Below are positions 26,861-35,391 of a stretch of DNA of 64,000 bases, one piece after another. Location: NCBI RefSeq assembly GCF_040436315.1, contig NZ_AP031572.1, forward strand, positions 1,116,001 to 1,180,000, read 5' to 3'. The position numbers and the translations under genes were made by a program. The stretch is from Synechocystis sp. LKSZ1 (GTDB lineage Bacteria; Cyanobacteriota; Cyanobacteriia; Cyanobacteriales; Microcystaceae). Numbering within the stretch: the stretch's first letter is position 1; every line of letters begins with the position of its first letter. The notes beneath the pieces are model-generated. The model saw nothing but the letters and a program-made list of their open reading frames with translations. It was not told the DNA's origin and searched no databases.

Positions 26861-28968
26861 TGACGGCAACGACTGCACCAACCACCCAAACCCTCTGCCC
26901 CTACTGCGGGGTCGGCTGTGGCCTAGAAGCGGTTCCCCAGGGCGATAACTATAAAATTCGGGGCGACCGCAACCATCGTTCCAGCCAAGGGATGGTCTGT
27001 GTCAAGGGGGCTACGATCCTAGAATCCCTGGAGCAAGACCGCTTGGGCTATCCCCTCTGGCGGGAACGTTTAGACCAACCCTTTGAGCGCATTTCCTGGG
27101 AACAGGCCCTAACTTTGATTGTCGAGCGTTTACAGGCCCTGCCGGCCGATGCCGTTTGTATGTATGGTTCCGGCCAGATGCAAACAGAGGACTACTACGT
27201 TGCCCAAAAACTACTCAAGGGCTGTCTAGGCACCAATAATTTTGATACTAATTCCCGGCTTTGTATGTCTTCGGCGGTAGCGGCCTACAGTGCCAGTCTG
27301 GGTTCTGATGGGCCTCCCTGCTGTTATGAAGATTTGGAACAGACCGACTGTGCTTTTTTGATCGGTACCAATACCGCTGAATGTCATCCCATCGTTTTCA
27401 ATCGTTTCCGCAAATACCATAAGCAAAACCCCCAGGTTAAGCTGATCGTTGTTGATCCCCGCTGTACCCCAACGGCGGAAGTGGCCGATCTGCATCTAGC
27501 CATTCGTCCGGGCACGGATATTGACCTGCTCCACGGCCTAGGCTATCTGCTTCTGCAAAGAGGCTATGTTGATCATGACTTTATCGCTGCCCATACGGAG
27601 GGATTTGAAGCCTACCGCGAAATTTTGAGCCACTATCCCCCGGACTGGGTGGCCCAGCGCTGTGGCATTTCGCAAGCGGATCTAGAGCAGGCGGCAACCT
27701 ATTGGCAACAATCAGCCTCGGTACTTTCCCTCTGGTCGATGGGCATTAATCAATCCGCCGAAGGAACGGCTAAGGCCCGTAGTTTGATTAATTTACACTT
27801 GTTGACAGGCCAGATCGGCCGGGCGGGGGCTGGGCCCTTTTCCCTCACGGGCCAACCCAACGCGATGGGGGGCCGGGAAGCCGGGGGCCTATCCCATTTC
27901 CTACCGGGGTATCGCCTGATCAAAAATCCAGAACACCGCCAGGAAGTCGAGCAGTTCTGGCAACTGCCCGCCGGCCGTATTTCTCCGGTACCGGGGCGTT
28001 CTGCCTGGGATATGATCACAGGCCTAGAAAGCGGTGATGTGAAAATGCTCTGGATCGTGGCCACTAATCCCGCTGTTAGTCTGCCCAACCTTGAGCGAGT
28101 GAAGGCGGCCCTGAGCCAATCCCCCTTTACTATCTATCAAGACGCTTACTATCCGACGGAAACCAGCACCTACGCCCATCTCCTTCTGCCTGCGGCCCAG
28201 TGGAGTGAAAAAACAGGAGTGATGACCAATTCCGAGCGGCGGGTGACCCTCTGTCAGGCCTTTCGGTCGCCACCGGGGGAGGCTCGGGCCGATTGGCAAA
28301 TTTTTGCCGAAGTCGGACGACGTTTGGGCTATCATCGTCAATTTCAATTCACCGATGCCGCCAGTGTTTACAGAGAATTCGTACAACTGACTCAAGGTCG
28401 TGTCTGTGACCAATCGGGGTTGAGTCATCAACGCCTGGCTCGCCTAGGGGCCCTGCAATGGCCCTGTCCAGAGGTCGAGAGTGATACCCAGGCCCAGGCC
28501 CCCAAGCGACTGTACCTAGACCAGCAATTTCCCAGCGTTAATGGCCGTGCCCAATTTCTGGCGGTCCATTCCCAGGGCCTGGTGGAACCCCTTTGTGCTG
28601 ACTATCCCTTCCTACTCACCAATGGACGACTCTACGGCCACTGGCATACCCAAACCCGTACCGGCCGCATCGAAAAAATTACTCGTATGCACCCCTACCC
28701 AACCCTGGAAATTCATCCCCAGGATGCCGAGGCCTTAGGATTACAGTCGAATCAATGGGTAGAGGTCAAATCTCGACGGGGCCAGGCCCAACTACGAGTA
28801 ACGGTGACGGAAGGAATTCGACCCGGTACGGTATTTATGCCCATGCACTGGGGGGAATACTGGCCCGATAGTGCGGAGGTTAATTGCTTGACCCATTCCC
28901 AGGCCTGTCCCATTTCCCTACAACCTGAACTCAAGGGCTGCGCAGTTCAACTAATTCCTCTAGCCTGA
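26860..28968 (+). CDS. narB: Ferredoxin-nitrate reductase, molybdopterin-dependent
   Basis: Reduces nitrate to nitrite with electrons from ferredoxin, using bis-MGD molybdenum and one [4Fe-4S] cluster. The cluster ligands are Cys13, Cys16, Cys20 and Cys47 (CPYCGVGC and MVCVKG). Typical molybdopterin oxidoreductase motifs follow: [23 protein letters not shown]-type segment, [23 protein letters not shown], and the C-terminal dinucleotide-binding part ending in [16 protein letters not shown]. No Tat signal, so it is cytosolic as expected for NarB. At 702 aa it is normal. It adjoins nirA directly; in many cyanobacteria nitrate transporter genes sit between or beside them, but none is present here. 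Confidence 0.97.
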   Translation: MTATTAPTTQTLCPYCGVGCGLEAVPQGDNYKIRGDRNHRSSQGMVCVKGATILESLEQDRLGYPLWRERLDQPFERISWEQALTLIVERLQALPADAVCMYGSGQMQTEDYYVAQKLLKGCLGTNNFDTNSRLCMSSAVAAYSASLGSDGPPCCYEDLEQTDCAFLIGTNTAECHPIVFNRFRKYHKQNPQVKLIVVDPRCTPTAEVADLHLAIRPGTDIDLLHGLGYLLLQRGYVDHDFIAAHTEGFEAYREILSHYPPDWVAQRCGISQADLEQAATYWQQSASVLSLWSMGINQSAEGTAKARSLINLHLLTGQIGRAGAGPFSLTGQPNAMGGREAGGLSHFLPGYRLIKNPEHRQEVEQFWQLPAGRISPVPGRSAWDMITGLESGDVKMLWIVATNPAVSLPNLERVKAALSQSPFTIYQDAYYPTETSTYAHLLLPAAQWSEKTGVMTNSERRVTLCQAFRSPPGEARADWQIFAEVGRRLGYHRQFQFTDAASVYREFVQLTQGRVCDQSGLSHQRLARLGALQWPCPEVESDTQAQAPKRLYLDQQFPSVNGRAQFLAVHSQGLVEPLCADYPFLLTNGRLYGHWHTQTRTGRIEKITRMHPYPTLEIHPQDAEALGLQSNQWVEVKSRRGQAQLRVTVTEGIRPGTVFMPMHWGEYWPDSAEVNCLTHSQACPISLQPELKGCAVQLIPLA

Positions 28969-29079
28969 AAATTATATTTTTCAGGACAAAGTCTTTTATT
29001 TTTGCCCTGTATTTAAGACCATGTGTGCTACTATTTTTGTGACTATCAGTTATTCACAATCCATCAATGAAACAGGGCC

Positions 29080-29088
29080 TGGTATAAT
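29080..29088 (+). promoter_or_regulatory. Extended -10 promoter element upstream of the small gene at 29129
   Basis: TGGTATAAT is a perfect TATAAT with a TGn extension. No convincing -35 hexamer lies 16-18 nt upstream, which an extended -10 can tolerate. A start near 29095 would leave a leader of about 35 nt. Confidence 0.55.
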
Positions 29089-29128
29089 GCTTAGCTGTTC
29101 TGTTCATAGGCATTCTTCTAAATAGACT

Positions 29129-29377
29129 ATGCAAATTTTTGCTGACGGCTTTACTAAAGTTTCTCTCTCCGGCGGTGTACTGCGTTTAACTCTCGTTCAA
29201 ACCGTTAATAACAATCAAACTACTGAGGTTGGCCAACTCCTCATTCCAGCTGTTCAAGCTGAAGCTTTTCTTAACGGTATGGCCGGTGCTCTGAGGCAAT
29301 TAGCAGAGCAAGCCAAACAAGCCCAAGCTGGGGAAGGAAAACCTTCTGAGCAGGGAGCTGAGCCATCGCAAGGCTAA
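29129..29377 (+). CDS. Small protein of unknown function
   Basis: I do not recognise a family. The 82-aa product has a beta-strand-like first half (FTKVSLSGGVLRLTLVQ), a helical segment with QLLIPAVQAEAFLNGM.GALRQLAEQAKQ, and a Gly/Glu/Gln-rich tail. It is acidic, soluble and lacks cysteines. Support comes from a good upstream extended -10 element, an ATG start, and a hairpin 12 nt after the stop. It sits alone between narB and the DUF2854 gene. Confidence 0.65.
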   Translation: MQIFADGFTKVSLSGGVLRLTLVQTVNNNQTTEVGQLLIPAVQAEAFLNGMAGALRQLAEQAKQAQAGEGKPSEQGAEPSQG

Positions 29378-29731
29378 ACCGCATTGTTCTTTGAGTGTTT
29401 AAAATTTAGTACTCAAAATACACAAGCCCCCATTGCTCCTGTGAGTTAACTTCTAATGATTAGCATTGTATAGCTCAAGCAGGAGCAAAAAGTCAGATTG
29501 TTGTTCTGTGTATGGGGCCTCAGCTTCCTCAATGAATCGTGGTTATACGAAGTACAGATACTAAATCCGAAAGATTTGTTTGAGTACTTTTTGAGTACGA
29601 CGCATTGGAGAGAATCGTATCTATGAGCCGTAAAAGTTCTCAAGGCCAGGATAGTGACTAGGCCAGCGCCAGTTCCCAACGCACTGATAATGGGAATAGC
29701 AGCGATATTTTTTATTGATCCATCACGACCA
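29378..29731. other. 354-nt gap with repeated TTGAGTAC words and an inverted repeat
   Basis: No convincing gene. TTGAGTAC occurs as a direct pair at 29580-29587 and 29591-29598 (11-nt period, one helical turn), and its reverse complement GTACTCAA lies at 29409-29416. TTGCTCCTG (29433-29441) and CAGGAGCAA (29480-29488) are perfect 9-bp inverted copies with a 38-nt loop between them. These could be regulator-binding sites or a small structured RNA; the sequence alone does not decide. Confidence 0.4.
29390..29417 (+). terminator. Hairpin after the small gene at 29129
   Basis: TTTGAGT (29390-29396) and ACTCAAA (29411-29417) form a perfect 7-bp stem around a 14-nt A/T-rich loop. No T tract follows, so it may be a weak terminator or an operator-like palindrome. 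Part of the right arm is a copy of the TTGAGTAC word that recurs at 29580 and 29591. Confidence 0.35.
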
Positions 29732-30280
29732 ATGCTCTCTAAAATTTCTCTGGCCTCCGTAGGCCTGACCCTGGGTAGTCTATTAACGATTATGGGCTTT
29801 GTGGCCTATGCCCTGGACTACGCCACTCTCAATCTAGCGGGCTTTTTCTACGGTATTCCCCTGCTCCTGGGCGGCCTGGCCTTGAAGGCCGCGGAACTGA
29901 AACCGATTCCCTTTAGCCAGGAAACAGCCCCAGAGGTTCTGGCCCTGCGGGAGAAGCAAGCAACCCCGACCCAAAATCAAATCCGTAAGGATGTCACCCG
30001 CTACCGCTATGGCCAAGAGGCCCACCTGGATGATGCCCTGCAACGTCTAGGCCTGAGTCCCACCGATGAAGAACGGCCCGTCCTGACAACAATCCAAGAA
30101 ACAACAGATGAGGGCCGCTATGCCCTCGTACTTGCCTTTGATTCGCCCCTAATTCCTTTCACCACCTGGCAGGAAAAGCGGGAAAAAATTGAGAAATTCT
30201 TTGGCCCTGGGATTATCGCCCGTTTAGAAAATCCTGAAGAGCATAAGGTAAATCTGGTTTTAACTGCCGTTGCTACCTAG
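29732..30280 (+). CDS. DUF2854 family membrane protein
   Basis: A 182-aa protein beginning MLSKISLASVGLTLGSL, with two adjacent membrane helices (about 5-25 and 38-58) joined by YALDYATLNLAGFFYG, then a soluble C-terminal domain (RYRYGQEAHLDDALQRLGL, FFGPGIIARLENP). This matches DUF2854, found in cyanobacteria and plant chloroplasts; its role is not established. An in-frame GTG 78 nt upstream would add an unrelated hydrophobic stretch, so the ATG is preferred, although no strong RBS is visible. Confidence 0.82.
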   Translation: MLSKISLASVGLTLGSLLTIMGFVAYALDYATLNLAGFFYGIPLLLGGLALKAAELKPIPFSQETAPEVLALREKQATPTQNQIRKDVTRYRYGQEAHLDDALQRLGLSPTDEERPVLTTIQETTDEGRYALVLAFDSPLIPFTTWQEKREKIEKFFGPGIIARLENPEEHKVNLVLTAVAT

Positions 30281-30345
30281 CATCTTGATCAATTCCCAAA
30301 CGATAAAGCTGTGTCGCCCTAAGGGAATTGCTTACAAAATTTTTA

Positions 30346-30378
30346 CCAGTAAGTCCCCCAGACGAGGGGATTTACTGG
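30346..30378. terminator. Strong hairpin between the DUF2854 gene and pgsA
   Basis: CCAGTAAGTCCCC pairs with GGGGATTTACTGG over 13 bp (one G-U wobble) around a 7-nt loop. It is the longest stem noted in the window, but lacks an immediate T run; ATTTTTG occurs about 15 nt later. It could be a terminator, an mRNA-stabilising element, or a remnant of a small mobile repeat. Confidence 0.5.
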
Positions 30379-30426
30379 GATTGAGAATAGTATTTTTGGC
30401 TTTAATGTGGAGAATTGGTTTTGGCC

Positions 30427-30963
30427 ATGCTCAATCTTCCCAACCTCGTTACTCTGTCCCGTCTCCTGGGCCTGCCCTTGATCTTTTGGCTCTGGGGCCA
30501 ACCCGATAACAATAGCCACTGGTGGGGCCTGGGGGTGTTTCTAGTAGCAGCGAGTACCGATTGGCTAGATGGCTACCTGGCCCGGCGCTTAAACCAAATC
30601 ACGGAATTGGGTAAATTTTTAGATCCCTTAGTAGATAAGCTTTTAGTACTAGGGCCACTCCTAATCCTCGTTCAGGGCCAACGGGTTCCGGCCTGGGTGG
30701 TGTTCATTATTTTGGCCAGGGAATTGGCTATTGCTGGTTGGCGGGTCAATCCCCAACTGACGGGAGAAAGTGGAATTAGCGGGGCCAATCTGTGGGGAAA
30801 ACTCAAAACCGTGGCCCAAATTATCGCCATTGCCTGGCTCTTGGCCCCCCTAGAAGATCCTTGGGCTCAGGCCGGCCCACCGCTATTGGGCCTGGCAGTG
30901 GTTTTGACAGTGCTCTCTGGCCTGATCTACGTTTGGCCGACTAGTCTTCAGGAAGACTCCTAA
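30427..30963 (+). CDS. pgsA: CDP-diacylglycerol-glycerol-3-phosphate 3-phosphatidyltransferase
   Basis: Integral membrane enzyme that makes phosphatidylglycerol-phosphate, the committed step to phosphatidylglycerol, an essential thylakoid lipid. The CDP-alcohol phosphotransferase signature D(x2)DG(x2)AR(x8)G(x3)D(x3)D is complete: DWLDGYLARR then ELGKFLDPLVD. The N-terminus LNLPNLVTLSRLLGLPLI is typical of PgsA. About five membrane helices, 178 aa. The ATG at 30427 fits; a TTG 12 nt upstream is also in frame. Confidence 0.93.
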   Translation: MLNLPNLVTLSRLLGLPLIFWLWGQPDNNSHWWGLGVFLVAASTDWLDGYLARRLNQITELGKFLDPLVDKLLVLGPLLILVQGQRVPAWVVFIILARELAIAGWRVNPQLTGESGISGANLWGKLKTVAQIIAIAWLLAPLEDPWAQAGPPLLGLAVVLTVLSGLIYVWPTSLQEDS

Positions 30964-31055
30964 GGGGCCTAGCCCTGTCTCCCCCGTCCCGATTAATTCC
31001 GGTTAAGCTAAGAGAAGCATTTTGGCTATCTTCTGTCAGGCAGGATGGTGGGCCT

Positions 31056-32270
31056 ATGGGCGATCTACTACGAATCATCACTCAGCCGGCCGAGGCCGTC
31101 CAGGAATTACATCGTTTCAGCACACGCTATCCGGCCAGTTTGAATCTGGCACAATTGAGTCGCGTCTCAGCCCTGATGGACGCAGTTTACCGTGAAGGAG
31201 ACAGGGCCTTTCCTAACCCGCCGTTAAAGTTGAGTGGTTCCGAACTAGATGCCGCCTATCAACAGATTTCTCAAGGTCTACTCCAGGCCATCCGCAGGGC
31301 CAGCCAGGCCCTCGACCAGTTTTATCAGGGCCAATTGACCAAGGCCAAGGTGCGGTTTCCCGAAGCGGGCGGGGTCATGGCCCAACGCACCTATCCTGTC
31401 CAACGAGCCGCTATCTATCTTTCGCCGACGACAGGAGCTTTAGGCCAACTTCTGCGCCAGGCCAGAGCGGCCAAAGTGGCCAACGTCAAGGAACTCGTAC
31501 TGGTGTTGGCCCATCCGGCTGCCCAAGCCGCACCCCCCGAAATCCTAGTTGCAGCCCAGGAAGCCGGCATTGAAGAAATGTATTATCTCGCCGGCCCTCT
31601 GGCCATTGCGGCCCTAGCAGTAGGAACACAAACCATTGCCAAGGTGGAGGTGATCACCGGGCCAGGAGATGCTGATGTTGGTCTAGCTAAACAACTGGTC
31701 AGCCCTTGGGTAAAAACTGACCAACCCCTTACTCAAACGGATACGGTTTGGCTGGTGGATCACAGCATTACCTCTGCCGACTTGGCCGAAGCGTTGATAG
31801 ACCAGCTCGAGCAAGACCCCACAGCGGCCCAGATTGTGCTCACCGCAGAACTGGATATGGCCCTAGGCCTCCAACAGGAAATTCGTCGTTATCGAGACAG
31901 CCAAAGTCTGAGTCTAGCCGTGGAAAAGGCCCTGGTGCATTGGGGCCTGATGATTGTCCTGGACGAAGCAGAATGGCCAAGCTTACTCAATGTCTTTAGT
32001 CCCTATGCGTTACATGTGGCCCTAACGGATCCCTGGCCCGTGGTGGAAAAAGTACAGCGCGTGCGTCGTTTAATCCTCCATTCCTCAGTTCCCCTGGCCT
32101 GGGGTGATTACCAAGGCGCTTCTCCCTTGCTCAGAGGCCAGGGCCTGGCCAGTCATTTTGATTTGTCAGTGTTTTTGCAATCCTCCCTAGTGCTAGAAGC
32201 CTCCCCATTGGCCTATCAACAGGACCTGGCCGACTTCCAACAACTATGGGATAACGACCGCCAGCGTTAG
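31056..32270 (+). CDS. Histidinol dehydrogenase-like protein, probably non-catalytic
   Basis: The fold of HisD is recognisable across 404 aa (KVEVITGPGDADVGLAKQLV for the GPGN..V..AK motif; QLEQDP for QAEHDP; AWGDY for GDY). Set against the E. coli HisD numbering I recall, a constant offset of 9 maps Zn ligand Gln259 to Gln250 and Asp360 to Asp351, both kept, but His262 becomes Gln253, the catalytic Glu326-His327 become Tyr317-Ala318, and the last ligand His419 would lie beyond the C-terminus. The NAD and Gly-rich segments are also eroded (AIYLSPTTGALG). It is an uninterrupted ORF, so probably a selected pseudoenzyme rather than a decaying gene. A true hisD is presumably elsewhere. Confidence 0.8.
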   Translation: MGDLLRIITQPAEAVQELHRFSTRYPASLNLAQLSRVSALMDAVYREGDRAFPNPPLKLSGSELDAAYQQISQGLLQAIRRASQALDQFYQGQLTKAKVRFPEAGGVMAQRTYPVQRAAIYLSPTTGALGQLLRQARAAKVANVKELVLVLAHPAAQAAPPEILVAAQEAGIEEMYYLAGPLAIAALAVGTQTIAKVEVITGPGDADVGLAKQLVSPWVKTDQPLTQTDTVWLVDHSITSADLAEALIDQLEQDPTAAQIVLTAELDMALGLQQEIRRYRDSQSLSLAVEKALVHWGLMIVLDEAEWPSLLNVFSPYALHVALTDPWPVVEKVQRVRRLILHSSVPLAWGDYQGASPLLRGQGLASHFDLSVFLQSSLVLEASPLAYQQDLADFQQLWDNDRQR

Positions 32271-32272
32271 AA

Positions 32273-33046
32273 TTAGAAATGATCCTTTAGGCCCCGGAGT
32301 CGAGCAAAGACCCGTTCTGGCTCTTTCTGGGCCATGGCTTGCTGGATGGCAGGGCTATCCCAGCGCAAAAAAGGATTAGTGCGTTTTTCTGTACCTAACC
32401 AAGAAGGAACAGTGGCTTCATCCCGTTGCCGGGCCTGGTTGACTTGGGCGTAGCGTTCCTGGAGATCGGTATTATCGGGTTCGACGGTCAGGGCAAACTT
32501 CAAGTTACCCAAAGTGTACTCATGGGCGCACCAAACGCGGGTGTTGTCCGGCAGGGCCCGGAGACGGCCGATGGATTGCACCATTTGGGCCGGTGTTCCT
32601 TCAAATAAACGGCCACAGCCCCCAGCAAAAATGGTATCACCGCAAAAGAGTTCCCCTGGTTCCGTTGCGGTGCTAGGCGGAAAGTAGTAGGCAATATGGG
32701 CCCGGGTATGGCCAGGAACAAAAAAGACCTGCGCTTCACGGTCGGCAAAGGTGACTCGATCCCCGTCGGCTAAAAAGATCGATTGGCCGGGAATTCGGCC
32801 CTGGTCTTCGGCCCCGCCATAGATAGTCAGGCCGGAAAATTGCTTTAAAAGGGTATTATTGGCCCCGACGTGGTCGCCGTGGTGATGGGTATTAAAAATA
32901 GCCACCAGAGTAGCGCCGATTTGCTGGAGGGCTTCTAGGACAGGTTGGGGTTCAGCCGGGTCAACCACAGCGGCGGTCTGGCTAGTAGGGTCGTGGAGAA
33001 GAAAGATGTAGTTGTCGGAGAGGGCCGGTAAGCGCAGGATTTCCAT
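32273..33046 (-). CDS. gloB: Hydroxyacylglutathione hydrolase (glyoxalase II)
   Basis: Hydrolyses S-D-lactoylglutathione to glutathione and D-lactate, completing methylglyoxal detoxification. The metallo-beta-lactamase core has [20 protein letters not shown] and [16 protein letters not shown]; the C-terminal glyoxalase II region has [18 protein letters not shown] and [11 protein letters not shown] at 33046 gives 257 aa starting [13 protein letters not shown], typical of GloB. Its stop is 2 nt from that of the convergent HisD-like gene. Confidence 0.96.
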   Translation of the reverse strand: MEILRLPALSDNYIFLLHDPTSQTAAVVDPAEPQPVLEALQQIGATLVAIFNTHHHGDHVGANNTLLKQFSGLTIYGGAEDQGRIPGQSIFLADGDRVTFADREAQVFFVPGHTRAHIAYYFPPSTATEPGELFCGDTIFAGGCGRLFEGTPAQMVQSIGRLRALPDNTRVWCAHEYTLGNLKFALTVEPDNTDLQERYAQVNQARQRDEATVPSWLGTEKRTNPFLRWDSPAIQQAMAQKEPERVFARLRGLKDHF

Positions 33047-33201
33047 AATGCCAAGGGATAAAACCAAACGTCCTGATTGTAGCCCAGGGGCCTGGCCTAG
33101 GGCCTTCTCACGGATCTTTGCTCAATGCTGACTAGCCAGGGCCTTCCGTATTTCCCGCAATTCCATGAATTTTTCTATCTTTTGGCTAATTTTGGTGAAT
33201 G

Positions 33202-33239
33202 TGTGACTCCAATCACCTACTTTTGTGATTTAGATCGCC
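33202..33239 (+). promoter_or_regulatory. Tandem CRP/SYCRP1-like sites upstream of the minor-pilin operon
   Basis: TGTGACTCCAATCACC (33202-33217) matches the cAMP-receptor-protein consensus TGTGA-N6-TCACA at 9 of 10 bases. Exactly 22 nt further on, TGTGATTTAGATCGCC (33224-33239) is a weaker second copy (8 of 10). AATAAT at 33240-33245 could be the -10 box, which would put the first site near -42. In Synechocystis the minor-pilin genes slr2015-slr2018 depend on SYCRP1, so the context agrees. Confidence 0.65.
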
Positions 33240-33284
33240 AATAATGGAAAGTGGAAATGGTGTTAAGCAAGTCCGGGAATAGCA

Positions 33285-34808
33285 ATGAATTCAAGATTTT
33301 GGCTACAGTTTTTGACTCATCGCAAGGAACGAGGCTTCGTAATGCCCTTGGTGATCATGATTGGTTTGATCGTCATTATTGTGGGGGCTATTCTCCTTCA
33401 AAAAGGCCGACAAGACCAAATGACCGCCGTTAGTCAAAAACAATCGGCCCAGGCCCTGAGCGTGGCTGAAGCAGGTATTACCCGCATTCAAAATCTAGTC
33501 CTCGGAACCTATGCTCCCCTCTATCCCGACTGCGAGACCGTTGTTCCCTCAGATGCTCCTGCCGGGTGGGACAGTGCCAAGATGGGCCGTAACAGTAGTG
33601 GAGTGTGCCTGAATGATGGCGGCGGCACAACCAGCCCCGTCCTCAGTTGGGCCAACATGACTTCTACCAATTCAGTGGTGAAAAGTAATTTAAACGTTTG
33701 TAGTGGCAACCCCGGTACAGGGCCTGATTCCATAGACCGAAGTACCCTCATCAAAGCCGTTGCCCTCAATAATCAAACTTGGCAATCCCTCGATAGCACC
33801 AACCCTAGCAAAGGCCAATATCGCATCGTTAGCTATCGTTTTACCCCCCAAGCCAGCCCCTCCCCTAGCTATTTACCGAAACCGCCGGGAACAGGAATCT
33901 TAACCATTGAAGGCCGAGTCAACCAAAGTGATGGCAATAATGCGACGGCTCGCATCGAAGTTAGTATTCCCCTAACGCCTAATACCACCCCCTTTTCCGT
34001 GCCGGGGGTTTGGATCACGAATGGTGGAACCGGGAATAACACCATCAATGGTGATGTTTTACTTAATGATTGTAATGTGGCCTTGAACACCATTAACGTG
34101 GTTTCTGGAAATAAGGTTACTTATACTAATCAACAATTTCCTACTCGCCCAACGGTTACCTGCACTGGTTTTGGCAATAGCAGTAATAACTTTTCCTTTG
34201 CTGGGTCGGGAACTTCTCCAACATCTTTAAATTATTTAGAATCTCCCTCGGGAACTATTACGTTACCCAGGGGTACCGATCAGGATGATGTTCCGGGTTC
34301 AACAGAAGGAACTTATCACTACTGCGTTAATGAAGTTGCCTTTAACAGTGGAACCAACCGCATTACGATTACAGCCGGAAAAAAGGTTCAATTTTATCTA
34401 GGCAAAAGTATTAATGTTGGTGCCAATAGCGAAATTGTCCACAACTGCACTGGCTATAGTGGGAGTGGTAGCTGTGTCCCGACGGATTTCCAGATTTATG
34501 GCTATGACGATTCAACATCTCCCCAGCCTAGCATCTGCTTGACAGGGAATAACTACCTAGAAACCTTTATTCTGGCTCCGGCCTATAAAGTGGGCGTTGC
34601 AGGTTCTGGTGGTGGTGCTGGCGGTATCAAAGGTAGTGTTTGGGCCAAGCAGTGGTCAAATGGTGGCGGCTGTGGTTCAAATACTTCTAATATTGTGGTG
34701 GTTCAAACCGCAGAGTGGAATGAATTAGTGGATAATCTGGGTCTGCCCCAATACCGGCCTCCGGCCCTATCGCCCATTTCTAATTGGTCAAGGAGACAGG
34801 TGCAATAA
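33285..34808 (+). CDS. PilX-like pilus-associated protein with prepilin-like N-terminus
   Basis: A 507-aa exported protein. A short basic leader (RKERG) precedes a single hydrophobic helix (FVMPLVIMIGLIVIIVGAILL), as in type IV prepilins and PilX-like minor components. The position-5 Glu of true pilins is absent (Leu instead), as seen in some minor pseudopilins. The remaining 440 residues are Ser/Thr/Asn/Gly-rich with scattered cysteines and look like an extracellular beta-rich domain. It heads a four-gene run with three pseudopilins and ends 4 nt before the next gene. Probable function: tip or accessory subunit of type IV pili. Confidence 0.7.
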   Translation: MNSRFWLQFLTHRKERGFVMPLVIMIGLIVIIVGAILLQKGRQDQMTAVSQKQSAQALSVAEAGITRIQNLVLGTYAPLYPDCETVVPSDAPAGWDSAKMGRNSSGVCLNDGGGTTSPVLSWANMTSTNSVVKSNLNVCSGNPGTGPDSIDRSTLIKAVALNNQTWQSLDSTNPSKGQYRIVSYRFTPQASPSPSYLPKPPGTGILTIEGRVNQSDGNNATARIEVSIPLTPNTTPFSVPGVWITNGGTGNNTINGDVLLNDCNVALNTINVVSGNKVTYTNQQFPTRPTVTCTGFGNSSNNFSFAGSGTSPTSLNYLESPSGTITLPRGTDQDDVPGSTEGTYHYCVNEVAFNSGTNRITITAGKKVQFYLGKSINVGANSEIVHNCTGYSGSGSCVPTDFQIYGYDDSTSPQPSICLTGNNYLETFILAPAYKVGVAGSGGGAGGIKGSVWAKQWSNGGGCGSNTSNIVVVQTAEWNELVDNLGLPQYRPPALSPISNWSRRQVQ

Positions 34809-34812
34809 ACGT

Positions 34813-35391
34813 ATGATCACCCTCAAATCGAAACTCAACCCGAAACTAGCTTGGTCTGTTTATCGGCTGGTACAACCTCAACCCCAGGCCAAAGGCCTGA
34901 CGATGCTAGAAGTCCTCGTGGCCATGCTAATCGCCTTTGCGTTTTTGACTGCTACCCTCAATGCCATGGTTATTTCTGCCGCGATGCAAGTCAAAGCAGA
35001 ACGCCAGGCCCAGGCCACCTACTGGATTCAAAAAGACTTGGAAAATATCCAAGCTAAGGCAGGTACTCAAGCTTCAGATTCAACAAAATGTACGTCTTCT
35101 TTTAGTACCTCCTATGCAGGTAGTCTAAATACATCTACAGGGATTCCTGCTGTTAAATACACAAGCACGGATGCCAGCCCTACATATACGACGGGAACCA
35201 ATTCACTGGTAGCTACTGTTGTTGCCAGTTCTATACTAGGTCGAGCCTATACCATGACCAGAACAACTGGGGGTTCTGATACGAATCCACAGATCTTAAC
35301 TGTTAATTACACCGTAAGAAATGCCAATGATCCCACAACCCTTGCCAGTCTTTATACTGAAGTTATCCCGCCCAAGGCCCTGGCCTGCTAA
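34813..35391 (+). CDS. Type IV minor pilin (PilV-like pseudopilin)
   Basis: 192 aa with a long basic leader cut after Gly in QAKG|LTMLEVLVAML; Glu is at position +5 of the mature protein and is followed by the hydrophobic N-terminal helix. The globular remainder (about residues 50-192) is Ser/Thr-rich with three Cys (positions near 93 and the C-terminal Cys). The leader and GLTMLE pattern fit PilV/GspI-type minor pilins processed by PilD. Its 3' end is overlapped by the following gene by 71 nt. Confidence 0.8.
   Translation: MITLKSKLNPKLAWSVYRLVQPQPQAKGLTMLEVLVAMLIAFAFLTATLNAMVISAAMQVKAERQAQATYWIQKDLENIQAKAGTQASDSTKCTSSFSTSYAGSLNTSTGIPAVKYTSTDASPTYTTGTNSLVATVVASSILGRAYTMTRTTGGSDTNPQILTVNYTVRNANDPTTLASLYTEVIPPKALAC

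Noticed and set aside
29446-29679. 77-codon minus-strand frame in the gap before the DUF2854 gene
   Set aside because: No recognisable motif, rich in Ser/Asn/Cys, no ribosome-binding site; more likely a chance frame.
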